This document shows positions 45,983-58,410 of a stretch of DNA of 64,000 bases, in pieces; position 1 is the first letter of the stretch, and the number at the start of each line of letters is the position of its first letter. The DNA comes from Nemania diffusa (Eukaryota > Ascomycota > Sordariomycetes > Xylariales > Xylariaceae), in contig JBBPUQ010000007.1 in the NCBI GenBank assembly GCA_038501195.1, positions 3,325,501 through 3,389,500 of the forward strand, given 5' to 3'. A program made the translations under genes and the position numbers. The notes below the pieces were generated by a model. It saw only the letters and a list, made by a program, of their open reading frames with translations. It was not told the DNA's origin and ran no database searches.

Positions 45983-48732
45983 CTAGAGGCATATTTAGTT
46001 CCATTCCTACACGAGCGATAGTATACTCGGTAAGTAGACGATAATTAACTTCTGTGGCTTTTAAATAGTTCGGTCGTAAGAATTGTGGACAACCGTGGGA
46101 CGCGGCCTTCTTCTAGCGCTGCCGTCTTTAATTAAGAATAGATAAATTAGATAGTAGTAGTTTAGTGCACGGTCAATCGTGTCGTAGACAGCGCTTAATC
46201 GCAAAACAGGCGAGCTCTACACGACAATTACAGCTTTGGCGATACCACATACCTTATTGTGTGTATACCTCGGTATAATGTAGGTGAAGGTCAATCGCCA
46301 CCGAGCGGGCCAGCTGGGCATCGTACACTACACCAACTATGCGCTACACTAGATAGCTAGGTAAAGCTACTGATATGGTGGTGTTGTACCCAATGAGCCT
46401 CGACCTTCGGTTATTTAGGTAGAATAAATATTCTCCACAAAGGCTTGTCTGCCAATTCACGAGACAACAGCCACTATCCCCAGCTTCCCCCCCATGGCGC
46501 AAATCTGCTCGATTGAACCATCCTATCGCTAGCCGCCAGCCAGTCTCCTGACATGTCCATGCTTCATCGGTCTGGGGAAGTGGGTAAGATCCAAAAGCAA
46601 TACTGCGGTGAAGGGCCGATGAGGTGTAACGGCAGGCTTACAGAATAGTACCAGTTAGCTATTCACCAGGCAAAACGTACAAGGGACCCCGGAGCGAGGT
46701 GTAAGAAACCAGCGTTCCAGAAGACGATGATCTCACCCGATCGCGAGCCTAGAACACTAGAACACTATCGGAGATATACACCGTCGTTATTATTATAAGA
46801 TCATGGTCCACTCGGTGTCGTCTTCTACATTCGCCAAAGTGTTCGCTAGCCCCCTTCGCACCAGGATTTTAAGTCCTACCTAGGTACTTTTTATTTTGTA
46901 TTTTTAAAGAAGCTCGGCCACCAAGAGGACGTTTGTTCCCAGAATTGATCGCGGATCCGATGCTGGGCTTAAAATACAGCCTTATATCATGGATTAAATT
47001 TAGTAGAAAATATTCCTTGCTATGAATAATATTACTACCCCTTGACAAACGCCTCTAAATGAAACCGAGGCCTACAAACAAACCGTAATTGCGACTCCGC
47101 CGCTCTCGACCGATCGGTAATCCTTCGGCTGGAGCATTATAGACTTTAAATTAAGCTGTACGAGCGTCGGCCAGGCCAGGCCGGCCGAGGGACTCATATG
47201 ACTGAAATATATCGTATTTAGTGTTATCGGCTTGGTTAAATTGTCCAGTGAGCAGCGGAATAGAAGAGAGCGGTCAGCACAACGAACAGAGCAAACTGAT
47301 ATAGAGTTTGTAACCATCGTCATCGCCGGGATGAGGACCATACAAGCATTAGGGAAGTTAGGATCGTGGGTAATATATGTAAGGCTCAATATGATACGCC
47401 CGTATCCTTGAGACCCCCCGTTTGTAGTTCGGATGCGCACATGCTGCTACCTACCTACTGTATGTATGTACACCGGTCGATACGTACACTACACTACACA
47501 AGGACCAGTCCATCATCCGCCTCTGCCGACCGCCTTACTTATACCTACGTCGCTTATACTTCCGTACATGTCTACCCGACACAAACCCACGCTCCAATAT
47601 CCTTCCGCGCTCCACTCACCCATATAACAAGTCGCAGGGCCAACAGCCGCCGCCCTCGTCGAGATTTCCCTTTCGGTCCCGATTTGCTCACTTGTTCCTT
47701 TTTTTCGAGTTCCACCCGCGCTCGCTGCCCGCGCTGCTCTGAGCTGGTCCGACTAACACGCAGCAACGTTCTCGAACGAGCCTACTCGGCCGAGTCGGAA
47801 TAATAGGGACAGCTCTAGAACCCCCGGGTTTCTTGTCCATACAAGGGTGAAACTCAATCTTCCTTTCTGTCGTTTGCGGCCGTGACACGGCTTAGGGTCT
47901 CTGCCCTCCGCCGCCGTATTTGTTTCTTTATCATCTTTAGAGTTGCTAGCGAGAAACCTAGTCGTTAACGCACGCGATATGGGCTTGATACCATATTTAA
48001 AAAAAACCACCCCCCTGCCCTGTAACTTTTCCCTGTATGGTTTTCTCTAGTTGTGTTTTTTCACCCCCTCTTCTGCTCCGTTTCTTTCTTTTCATTGTCT
48101 CCTCATTCTTCGTGCCCAACCCATTGCTGCCGCCGTCTACACCCCCGCATCATCGCTGGAGCTCCCGGCCACCGACATGCTGCCACGACATGACTGCAAC
48201 GGTATCTCAGGGGCAGGGATGGGGATGTGGAGCTGTCCTATCTATGTTAAATGTCGAAAGAGTCCACGGGCCAATATTGGGGGCGAGTACAGAGCAAAGG
48301 AAGACCGAGTTCCAAGTTATGGATGAGCCCCTGGAGTGAGGTATCCTCGACAACTGAAACCACGAGCTCGTCGATGGCTATGGGAATATGACTCTTGCTC
48401 AACCTTAGACGCAACAACAATAACAATGACAACAACGGCAGAGAATAGAAGAAAAAGATGAAGATGAAGACAGAGAAGAGGACCACACGATGAAGCCACC
48501 CCCGACGACCATGTCTATAAGAGCTTGAGCTCTTACCTAACAGGAGGCAACACTCGACCGCACCTGTCTACGCACGATACTACAACCATCTACCCCTCTT
48601 TGCCGGACCATGAGATGATCAGCTACAATGTCGACCGTACGAGGTCAGCAGAGGAAGTGGCGGGCTGCGACAATGGAATGGCGACAGAAGGATCAGGTGA
48701 TATTCGTCCTCACCTTCACATATACGACATAA

Positions 48733-48756
48733 CGATCACGATCACGATCACGATCG
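48733..48756. repeat. (CGATCA)4 tandem repeat
   Basis: Four consecutive CGATCA units, the last one reading CGATCG. Confidence 0.85.
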
Positions 48757-49453
48757 CACCGAGTTCTCCATCGTCTCTTGGACGACAAATAATTGGTCAT
48801 ACTTGCTCTTATGTGAGTTCTGGATATTTGAGTTTTTCTACTGTGTGTGACTGAAAGGGCTCGCAAAACTATTGAGCTCTGAGAGGGGAATCACCAAATG
48901 AGACCTATACTGACGATACGTCGTGACGGGGGGTAGTCGTTCCTCCTTGTGCCTTTTTCATTCCCGTGTCCACGCCCCAGCCCTTCCTGACACCGTCCTC
49001 TGCGCAGGTTCGCTGCTTCCAAGTCATCTCCTCGTCTTGACGTTTTTTTATCCGCGGCCGTGGGAAGCGCTACTGGTGTGTACGCCAGGCAGTGTTTCGT
49101 ATATCCAATATATATAACCCCCACCTAAGAGGCGGTTCCTCAAAACAGAAGCAAGGGTATTATGGTCATGATCATGATCCGATCTAGTCCACCACACCCA
49201 TCTATTGCTTCTAGAACAAGCGAACGGCGCAAACGCCGGCAAGTGTTTCGTTTGGGGTCTGATTCATCGAGCGCGGGGTCTTTGGACTCACCCGCGACTC
49301 TACGACATCCACCAGTTGCACCATCCGCCGGTATCGACACATCGACTTACTTATTCAATATGGATGGAAGATGGTCGGTCGCTGCAACACGAAAAAGGAA
49401 GAAACGGCAAACCAATATATACAGGCTAAGATCAAAACATAGTGTGTGGATCG

Positions 49454-51771
49454 CTATTGATTATAGCTTCCTGGGGGTCCGTACAACCGTTGCCGTTTCT
49501 CGGGAGGGCCGTCAAGCGGCAGCCGTTGAGCAGTCGTCATCTGGGGGATCATGCCGCCGGCGAACTGCGGCTTTTGGGTGCCACCTGGAGTCAACACCAT
49601 CTGAGAGCCGCTCCCAGCGGCAAGATACCCGCCATGGTCCTGACCTAGGGTCGGTGACGGGTGGGGTAGCTGGTTTGGCGAGTGCCATGAGCTACTCGTA
49701 GCGGGCGACTGTATGGGCGTGGTGTCAAACTTGGCGACAGGACCAGCGGATGTCGTGGGAAGCGGAGCCATTCCCATACCTTGGTTTGCGTATGGCCCTG
49801 GTGTCGGGGGTTGGGCAGACCCTCCATTAGGATACATGGGATCCATCAAACCCTCAGCAGGTGGGTTTCGCAGCATCGCGGCAAGGTGTCTCCTCAACTT
49901 GCCAATCATGCCTTCTTTCGTGAACGGCTTAGCCAACACGTCTCGCATTCCTGGTCAAATGTTAGCACTGCTCACAGCCCCTTCAATGTCCGAGAGGGTG
50001 CGCGCGCAACTTACCCCACTGGAAGTACATCTCAAGATCTTGCTGGTTGATATTTGATGTCATGGCAATGATGGGTGTGTTGGGCTGCATGTCCCGGATC
50101 ATGGCGGTAGCAGAAACGCCATCGAGCTGGGGCATGACAATATCCATGAAGATAAGATCGTAGGGCTGTGGTCTGCCGCTGACCTTGTTTACAGCTTCGA
50201 GACCATCACGCTGCGAAATGTTAGTGACGTTACATCCAATGAATGAACGGAAGGATGAAGGATCAAATCAACGTACTGCAACCTCGACACCGCACTCGTG
50301 CTGTGATAGGAACTTAGACCCAATCCGAGCACACGTGCGATCATCCTCCACCAACAGGACAACCGGCTTCTTGGCTCCCCACGGTGAAGAAGACCCTTGT
50401 AATCCTGGTGGCGTATTTGCGGCCATAGATGGCGCAGCATTGAAGTCCGAAGTCGGGGGTAGCCCACCCTCCCCTCCAGGTCGGTTGTACGGGATGTTGT
50501 TCATGTGCTCCGGGGCAAACGGGTCGATGCCGATATTCTGGCCTACGGGATAGACAAGGTGCCGCATGTCGTTAAGAGGATCATGCAGGAATGGGGTTAC
50601 GCCAGCTGCGCCCGGTGGACCCATCATCGACGAAGATCCAACAGATTCGGGAGACCCGCCTGCTTGATGGAACGCCACCGACATCCGGTTTAGATCTCTG
50701 TCCGCGACGTGTTCTATTGACAAACCGTTGAGGATATCCCGGGCCCGGCGTAGTTCCAAAGGAGACTCTGAGCCGTCTGACAAAAGATTCTGGCCCGTGT
50801 TGAATGCTGGTGTCGAATGGTTTGACGAGCGGGCTTCCCTCCTTTCTTCTGTCTTGCTCAAATGATTGATGAGCTCGTTTTGAACTTGGTGTTGGGCCTT
50901 GATCACCTTCTGCAGATGCAAAATTTCGTCGACAAATATTTTGTTTGCGTTCATGATTTCATAATACGACTCTTGTAGTTGCTGGACCTGTTGCTGCGTT
51001 GCCGCCACCGTCTCAGCAAGAACAACGACCTGCTGGTTTTGCACGGAGAATTGTTCTTCTGCGTTTTGTGCTTTCCGCGGCGCTGGGGCTTTCCGCCGAA
51101 TATTGTCTAAATTATCCTTCCTATCGGCTCGAAACTCCGGGTGCTTGAACTCCCACGCCTAGACAGGGTATTAGCGGCTTTGGGGATTCCCTCTCGCGAT
51201 AAACCTAGGCTTACGGATGATCCATATGGAGACTGCCCATTTTCTTCATTATGCCGCACTTTATGAAAATCGTACTTGTTAAGCTGCCGCACAAAGCTTG
51301 CAAAATTGCTATGCTTAAAGTGTTTGGGGAGTATCGTCTTTGTAAATTTTTCATTCTACAGCAATCATCATCAGTTTAATGGTCACCGGGTCTAAAGACG
51401 CCAGGGGGGCACCCAGCTGGCATACCTCTAGAACAACGAAACTGTCGTTTTGATCGCCCCATCTTACCACCTCACTGTAAGCTGGATCCTCGAGCATTCT
51501 GTTGCACAGGCAAGTTTATTAGTCTTACATGCTAGCGAAAAGGGAGGAAAGGAGAGAAACCACGTTGGATCTTATAGGGGCATTTACTTGTATAATTTGC
51601 GAACCTAATTCCCGGCGCGCATCATGTTAGCCAAATGCACATGCATCGATCCGCGACAAAGCTGTCTCGGCTAGAAGAATACAATACAAAGCTACTCACA
51701 AAGTCGCTCGAGTTGTTGCCAGCACCCTGCGCAACACCCGCCATATCGCTCTCGGGCATAGTGGGCATCAT
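49454..51771 (-). CDS. SKN7: Skn7-type response-regulator transcription factor
   Basis: HSF-like DNA-binding protein with a two-component receiver; controls oxidative and osmotic stress genes. Seven exons: 51771-51700, 51604-51588 (17 nt), 51498-51426, 51355-51215, 51158-50277, 50210-50015 and 49950-49454; total 1878 nt, 625 aa. The HSF domain is at about residues 24-115: FVRKLYK, then [34 protein letters not shown] and [10 protein letters not shown] coiled coil covers about 141-205. The receiver is at about 366-480 with [10 protein letters not shown], phosphoacceptor Asp418 ([13 protein letters not shown]) and AKPF. The C-terminus is Pro/Gln/Gly-rich. The start ATG at 51771 gives the short N-terminal tail usual for Skn7; a non-coding first exon upstream is possible. 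Confidence 0.95.
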
Positions 51772-51962
51772 TCCGCAGATCTTAGATGGTACGAGTAATT
51801 GATGTAACTTTAACGGCAAATTGCGTGTTTGATTCGAGACGCGCGGGGTGCCGTCTTCTTTCTTACGGTCCAGGGAACAGCTCAAATAAACGGGCGGGGG
51901 TCGCACAGCTAGACGTCAGAGGGCTGTGCGACTGGATGTTCAGCGAGCAGGTAGAAGCTACC

Positions 51963-51980
51963 CGTATCGTATCGTATCGT
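51963..51980. repeat. (CGTAT)n tandem repeat
   Basis: CGTATCGTATCGTATCGT read directly. Confidence 0.85.
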
Positions 51981-54900
51981 GACGCGCGATATATAAATGA
52001 CCCGGAGAGTATATGCCTCGTTGGAATGAATCCCTCTCTTATTCAATATCGACCGTCCAGCCCCAGGTGACTTTTATAGTTCCCAAAATCGCAAGACGAG
52101 CTACTGTTTCTGGCAGCAGGGACCGAAAGGCCGAGGTGTCGCAAAGAAGGGGATCCGGGTATCGAAGAAAAAAAAAACCTGGTGCGGGTCGGCCGTGCAG
52201 GTCGCGGGGGCGGTATACTATAGAGAGGACCGACGGCGGTATCGTAACCGATGATAGGCTAGCACACGCACACAAGGACGAATCAATGCAGAGACGGTCT
52301 TTCGATTTTCGATTCTAGAAGCTAATTCGGTAGGCCAGGTAGGAGCGCTGCCATTCAATAATATGAATACGGTGGTGCTCGAGGATTATTGCTCGACTCG
52401 TTCAATCCGTGGACCTCGGGCATCGGCTCGTGAAGATATCGAATTAAGACATACGCGATGCAGACATGACGATCCCAGCCGAGGAATAGGTGAGGTACTG
52501 TAGTGCCTGCGTTGCCGGCAGTGGGAAGCAAGCAAACAACTAAGGTCGATCGATAGTCTCACTCGGGATATAAGAAAGAACGAGTGGACGGGGCAGATAG
52601 AGGGATGGATGGCTAGGTACGGGGACGTGTGGATGGCAGCGATAAACACGGTATAGAGCACCCTGCAAGTCTCTTGTCTTTGGCCTGCCCATGTCCAATT
52701 GCAGAATTGCAGGTATACTCAGACTCCGCTCTGTGGGTGGAGGATGGACGGTCCGAGTACTGCTGTACTGCTGTACCTGTGTGGAGTGATACGCATAGGT
52801 TCAAAGGGGGCTCCTGGGATACACAAGTATATACAGTGCGTCGTCTGGCTGTGCGAGACATTCATCCACTCCCTCCCCATCCATCCATTCCACTTTTCGG
52901 CCAGGCAGCGGGCAGCTCGCCAAGCCCAGGGTCGAGCAACGCAAGACGAGCAGACAAGATAAAAACCTATTTTAAACCCCTATGTGAGTAAGTACCTACC
53001 TTAGACGTTGCAGTCGACCTGGGTAGCACCAATGCATTAATATGATTCCTAGGTTGCATCGATAGTGTATGTATGTAGGTATGTATGTAAGTCGGTATGG
53101 GGATACCTACCTCATACCGAGTGCACAGTACCGACGAGACAGTACGCGGGAGGAGCCCAGCTGAGGTCTAGTGTACCTGATCGAGTCTAGGTACTGTACA
53201 GAATACAGCCAGTGCATACGGGCTAAGATAGCCGGTATAGATTAAGCTAGTCAGTCATCATACAGTATGTGGCTAACCTTACGAGCTTACCAGTACAGCA
53301 TTTAGGTGGCCGATCTAGTGCGGATTAGGAAGAATCACCTCTGTCGAGCAAGCTGTATACGCCGCGTATAGCGTAGTAATGTGAACTGAGGTCGGTCGGT
53401 ACGGTACGTAGGTGATGTGCCCAGCGATGAGCAGGACGATCGCCCCGAAGGAACACCGCTGCACCGTCAGTTCCGCTGGCGGGATGGCAGGTCGTAGGTC
53501 GGCGGTACCTGAGGCAGGTATTCGACTATCCTGCGATGCCAACCTTGATTCTGGGCGGGAAGTGGAATTGCCACGTAGAAACGATTGGCCCACTACACTG
53601 TACGCATAGAAGGGTCACGACCAGATCTCCTAAGTAGGCAATCATACCACTTGGGGCAGGCAAGTGACAGTCGTCTGTCCTCGTGAATGGAACGAACTGC
53701 AACTAATCACGAGAAAACCAAACACGTTCTCCTGGGCTTGCCTATAGGAGCAAAAGAATGAACATAAAACAGACCGGCTATGTAGGGTTCAACTGGGTTC
53801 AGGGAACAACACATATGCTGCTCTGAAACCGAGTGGCCTCTCCTATCTTTTTCTCTCAACAGGCTGCTCCAAGGATTGGATGCACGAAGGGCTCTATTGC
53901 GCAGCATATACATACAGTAACATCAATACCGGCCACCTTATTCACTCGCGCGGTGGCATAGCATAGCATAGTGCACACTAATCTCTCTGTGTATGTAGTG
54001 TCAACCAAGGTATACGTACATTACATGGTATAAGCCTTTCAGAGTCTGCGGCACGATGGGAACTTGGTCGGCTTGCTGCGGGGAAATCCATGAGCGCGAT
54101 CCATGGGATCAGATTTGAGTCGCAGCGGAAAGTCTGCGGGTATGGAATGTGTGTACCACATGTATGTACCTACGCATACTATTGAGAGCAAACCCATGAC
54201 GACGTTGTACTGAGGGAATCTTATCAGGGTCCAAACCCACAAGCGAAGGCTTGGCCTACGGGACACGATCCCGGCGCAGTCAACGAGTGCCGATGCCCGA
54301 GCTTCTCGATGCTTGACGATTAACTTAATCCATGAAGCTGTCATGCGATTATTGAACCATTAATGTGTATAATAATCCCAGAGCCACGGCGCTAATGTCC
54401 TTATTGGCACAATGTGACAGCTAGTTTCTCCCTTGGGGGCCCTCCAAAATCAATACTTCTATGCCCTCCAATATCCGTTCATAGAGTGAGTGCAGTATCC
54501 CTTCTTCAACGGAAGAGGGCAGGAAGGACGATTAGTGGAAAGAAAGGCATAAGCTGTCATCGGTCAGGTATCGGCATGCCACTTCATGAATACTAGGGTG
54601 TTGATCGGCACCACCATCAAAAGTCGCAAGTTATCGTTCGCCTAACCAAAAGCTCTTTATCAACCAATCTGAGCAGTAAGCATATCGAGTTATTCACCAT
54701 CGCTGTCTCAAATACGCCGCTCGGGTTTAAATCTCCCGGTTAGTAGGTCCGCGTCGTTGGAGCCAATCATAGAAATGCGATCGTCCAGCTGCAGAACTTA
54801 ACATCACTAAATACCTACGTAGCTGACTAGCCGAGGGATAAAAAACTTTGTTAGAGAGTCCCGCTGGGAGAACCCCCCTGGTTTGAAGTACCGTGTATCT

Positions 54901-56938
54901 AGATAGGTAGATGGACGATAATATTCTGTATGTATATACATACCCAAGGCACCCACTTACACGAATACTACACTTGATCACCGACAAAGCCTTGTGTTTC
55001 TCTATACGTCTTTCAGCTCGTGCGTGCGTGGCATAGTTCAAATAGACATCACGGAAAGCTCCGCTGTCTCTCCCGTCATGACTCGTTCCAGGAAGGGGGT
55101 TCTATTACAATTATAATAGGACTAGGGTTACTCAGCATCTACGACGTCTCGTCTGCCTGTATCGGTTTGGCATGGTACAACCAAATTGAGCACGCCCCCA
55201 TTCCAGCCGCTCAGCAAAGCGCATATTTTATTTCATGCATTCCTTTTTATGTCAACACCTGCGCCAGCCATGCCTCACCAAAAAGGATGTGGCGTGGTGC
55301 GAGTGACGACAAGACTCTCGAGTGATCATGGAATCAGCACACCCAACTGGGCAGCTCAGAATCCAAATAGGGAGATGAATCCGACTTTGATATTGCCTGT
55401 CTTAGCCACCCATCTCTCCAAGCTGTACTCAACCTCGACGACGGGCCATTTCCTAAGCATTAGTACTTACAGCATACGATATACCGTGCATATAATACAC
55501 AGACACAGTAGGCTTCATCGGGACAATGATCTCTAAGAGGAACCATGCCCCTCCTCATCAAAAAACTTATGTATCTATCTACTATTAACAATGAATTGGT
55601 AGCCTTATCAGGCTGTGTCGAGTAAAGTGTACCTAGTATCGCTACAACTTAAGCATCAGGTGTTCCATAATAGATGGCACGCCTTCATATCATGTTCCCT
55701 TCTCTCTAAAGCCAGGTTCTGGTGGAGCTGCATGCCAAGCGCTGCATGTCTCGCTAGTTTGTTAACGCACCAAGCGAGAATTTTCCGATTTGGTGGGAAT
55801 CGTCACTCTCGAGCGCCTAGGACCTTTTATCATTAGCCGAGCGGGTTTGCAGGTTGGAGAGTACTTACAGAATATGTATGGCCGGTACAGTTGCTGTACG
55901 TACGCCATGCACATATGGCCTATTCAAAGCCCGATCTTACGAACTAGCCTCCAAGTTCTCTCTCATCGTGCCACACCCCAGAATGAAGGGTGTGAGCAAA
56001 TCTTGCTGCGAAACGAATTGCCTGCCGCAGATAGACGCGTGGACACTGATTTCCAATAGTTCATGGCGCTGGAACAAATCTCTTCGTACCTGACAGCACG
56101 ATATGCGCGAAGACCCGGAGGGCTAGGCGAGCCAGCGCGCGCCACCAGACTGTTTTCGTGTCAGCCACTTCGCTGATGCCGACCTGAGACAGCCCAAAAA
56201 GAGAAAGCTGCTGGGGAAGCTTGGCTCGGGACTTTCGACTAGAGGCGGACCCGTCGCTCCGCTATATTATTCTCAATCCTATTTTACTATCTCTGAAATC
56301 TATACTATTTTTGTCTTATTAACTCTATAACTACGCTGCGTGTAACTCATTACTTTTCTACAGCGTCAAATCCCAAGCTAGATCACGTGAGGCTGGCAGA
56401 ACACTCTCACGTTCTTCGCGACGATGTCACCAGATTGATATACCTACCAGATTTTCCACAAAGCGAGTTCTATGATGCCCTCCGTTCTTATACGTATCAC
56501 CTAAACAGAGACCGGGTTCTACGGTGCTTTTTTCGCCTCTGCTAGCGTCGACTACACCTACAGCTAGCTCGGTATGCAGGAACTCAACTCGTTCCATGGC
56601 TTCATGGCCTGCGCCCATATTAGCCGCCGCGGTTAACACATCCGAACAGGTAGCAATACAGGCCGGTTTCCAGCACAGGCGCACCTATATATTAGGATAT
56701 ATAACCATAAGTGCATGTATAATTGGCTATAGTGCTCTATTCCTCCCGCGTCGTCTGACCTTGGTGGACGGCGAACTTTGTCCCAGGACGCGGAATTAGA
56801 CTATAAATAGTCCCGCATTACATTTCAAGAAACCTTGGATATTAGAAAGGGGAGAGAAAATAGCAACAGGACCAATATGTCCGCCTCCAAAGCCCATCTC
56901 ATCCCGGTTCCCGCGGATCTGGTTCGGTGCTTCAGACT

Positions 56939-56957
56939 GGCGCGCGCGCGCGCGCGC
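56939..56957. repeat. CG dinucleotide run
   Basis: About nine uninterrupted alternating GC/CG units, a Z-DNA-prone tract. Confidence 0.9.
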
Positions 56958-58410
56958 AGTGCCAACGTGGAGCTGCATCACAGGGTCTGAGGTTGGCTTG
57001 ATTTGTTGCGCAGGCGGGGGAGGACCTGCCTCATCCGGGCGTAGCACAACTCATTGCATACGCACATATGACACGCTGCAAGATCCAAGGAACGCAACGG
57101 TCGGGCCACTCGTTCTAACTAGTAAAAATTTTCGTGGCATCCTATCGCCCTCCGTTCCGTAGGCCAAAAGAAACGGAATTTCGGGGCAAGCTCTGCATGC
57201 AGTTCGCTTATGACCACCAGCCATTGGCCGCTACATTGTAAACGTGCTGTTGTGGCCTTGTGTGGTGCTGAGATGAGACGTCTGAACCTATTCTTGTAAT
57301 AATATATATTTGCTCTCCCGTGTCTCCAATGTCAATTATATAGGTTGACCCGGTATAGTTTGGTCCGCTACAGGGGGATACAAAGACGTTTTCAATAAAA
57401 CCCCGAGTGATGGTAATGCATCGATGATGACTAGGGACGATGCGGCTAATCCTAACATCCGTATGGCCGTGTCTACCACGGTAGAAATATCCGCATCGTC
57501 AATATTCGTGTTCTCACAATCCACCTTACCAACATCCAACATCCATATCGGGACTTTCGTCACAACTGCACTCATTGCTGTGACCCAAATTCTGTATTTG
57601 ATTTGGTATATTGTAGGCTCCATATGATAACTCCTTCCGCATGAATTATATCATCTTGTGGAGCTCTTCAACCCCTATTTTATGGGTTATTTACAAATCT
57701 AGAATATTTTGGTAGTTTCATGACTTATACAAATCAATGGCGAGCGTTGTGACAATATTCAACTTCTTTTTGTATTCGCCCACACTTCATTCTACATGCG
57801 AATATTGAAGAGTTAGTATGGAAGTCCCTAAGAGTGAAGGTTTTGAGATACAAAAATGGAGGGCTTTGGTACTGCCTGTGACCTACACAAATATCCAACC
57901 GCTGTCAGCAAAGCGTTCCATTTTATTCTTCACAGATTCTAAGTACTCTAGTTTTTCTTAGATATAGATAGGTAGTTTAGGGTTTAGGAGGAAGAACATT
58001 TCACCAATTAGATACACAATTTGGTTGATATTATTGAGCTATAGGCCAATAATAGGAATAGAGATCCTGTTTTATTAGTAATTATTTGGGAGCTGTTACA
58101 CGATTGACGACTTTAACGATAGTAGATATTTACATAAGTATGTATGTACATTTACGCTATGTACAGCGGTAGCTTGACCCTCCTTGCCTTCCTTGCTTTC
58201 TCTTCTATACAGCCTCCCCATGAATATGTTCCAGAAATATCGCTAGATTTGCCATTATCTTGATAGGCAAAAGACCTACAGCCACAAATATGTAAGTTCA
58301 TGGAATGTAATTTCGCATTTGGATAACACGCGGAATATTAGGTCGCGAAACGGAAGTCTAGTCTGATTAAAGTGTAAGCAAATGATTGGAAATGAAGGGT
58401 AGTGGCAACC

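Larger units (their letters stand above)
44207..49453. other. 5.2-kb gene-poor tract between eIF2B epsilon and SKN7
   Basis: No protein gene supported. It contains simple repeats (44830-44860, 45963-45982, 48733-48756) and many GGTAGGTA and TACCTACC motifs. A pyrimidine-rich stretch at 48040-48150 followed by a 49-codon ATG ORF (48191-48340) looks promoter-like but has no domain. The ORF at 44537-44797 (-, 86 codons) also has no recognised motif. Confidence 0.45.
51772..58410. other. 6.6-kb gene-poor tract between SKN7 and the MFS gene
   Basis: No gene supported. It holds the SKN7 leader, tandem CGTAT (51963-51980), TACGTAGGTA-rich segments (52980-53420) and a CG dinucleotide run (56939-56957). 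A 95-codon ORF at 57336-57622 (-) has an ATG but no motif. The MFS 3' region ends here. Confidence 0.45.

Noticed and set aside
47366..47803. 145-codon ORF on the plus strand
   Set aside because: Composition is low-complexity Ser/Thr/Arg with no domain; the frame lacks a good start.
57336..57622. 95-codon ATG ORF on the minus strand
   Set aside because: No recognised motif, no intron or promoter signal, and AT-rich context; length expected by chance in a 6.6-kb gap.
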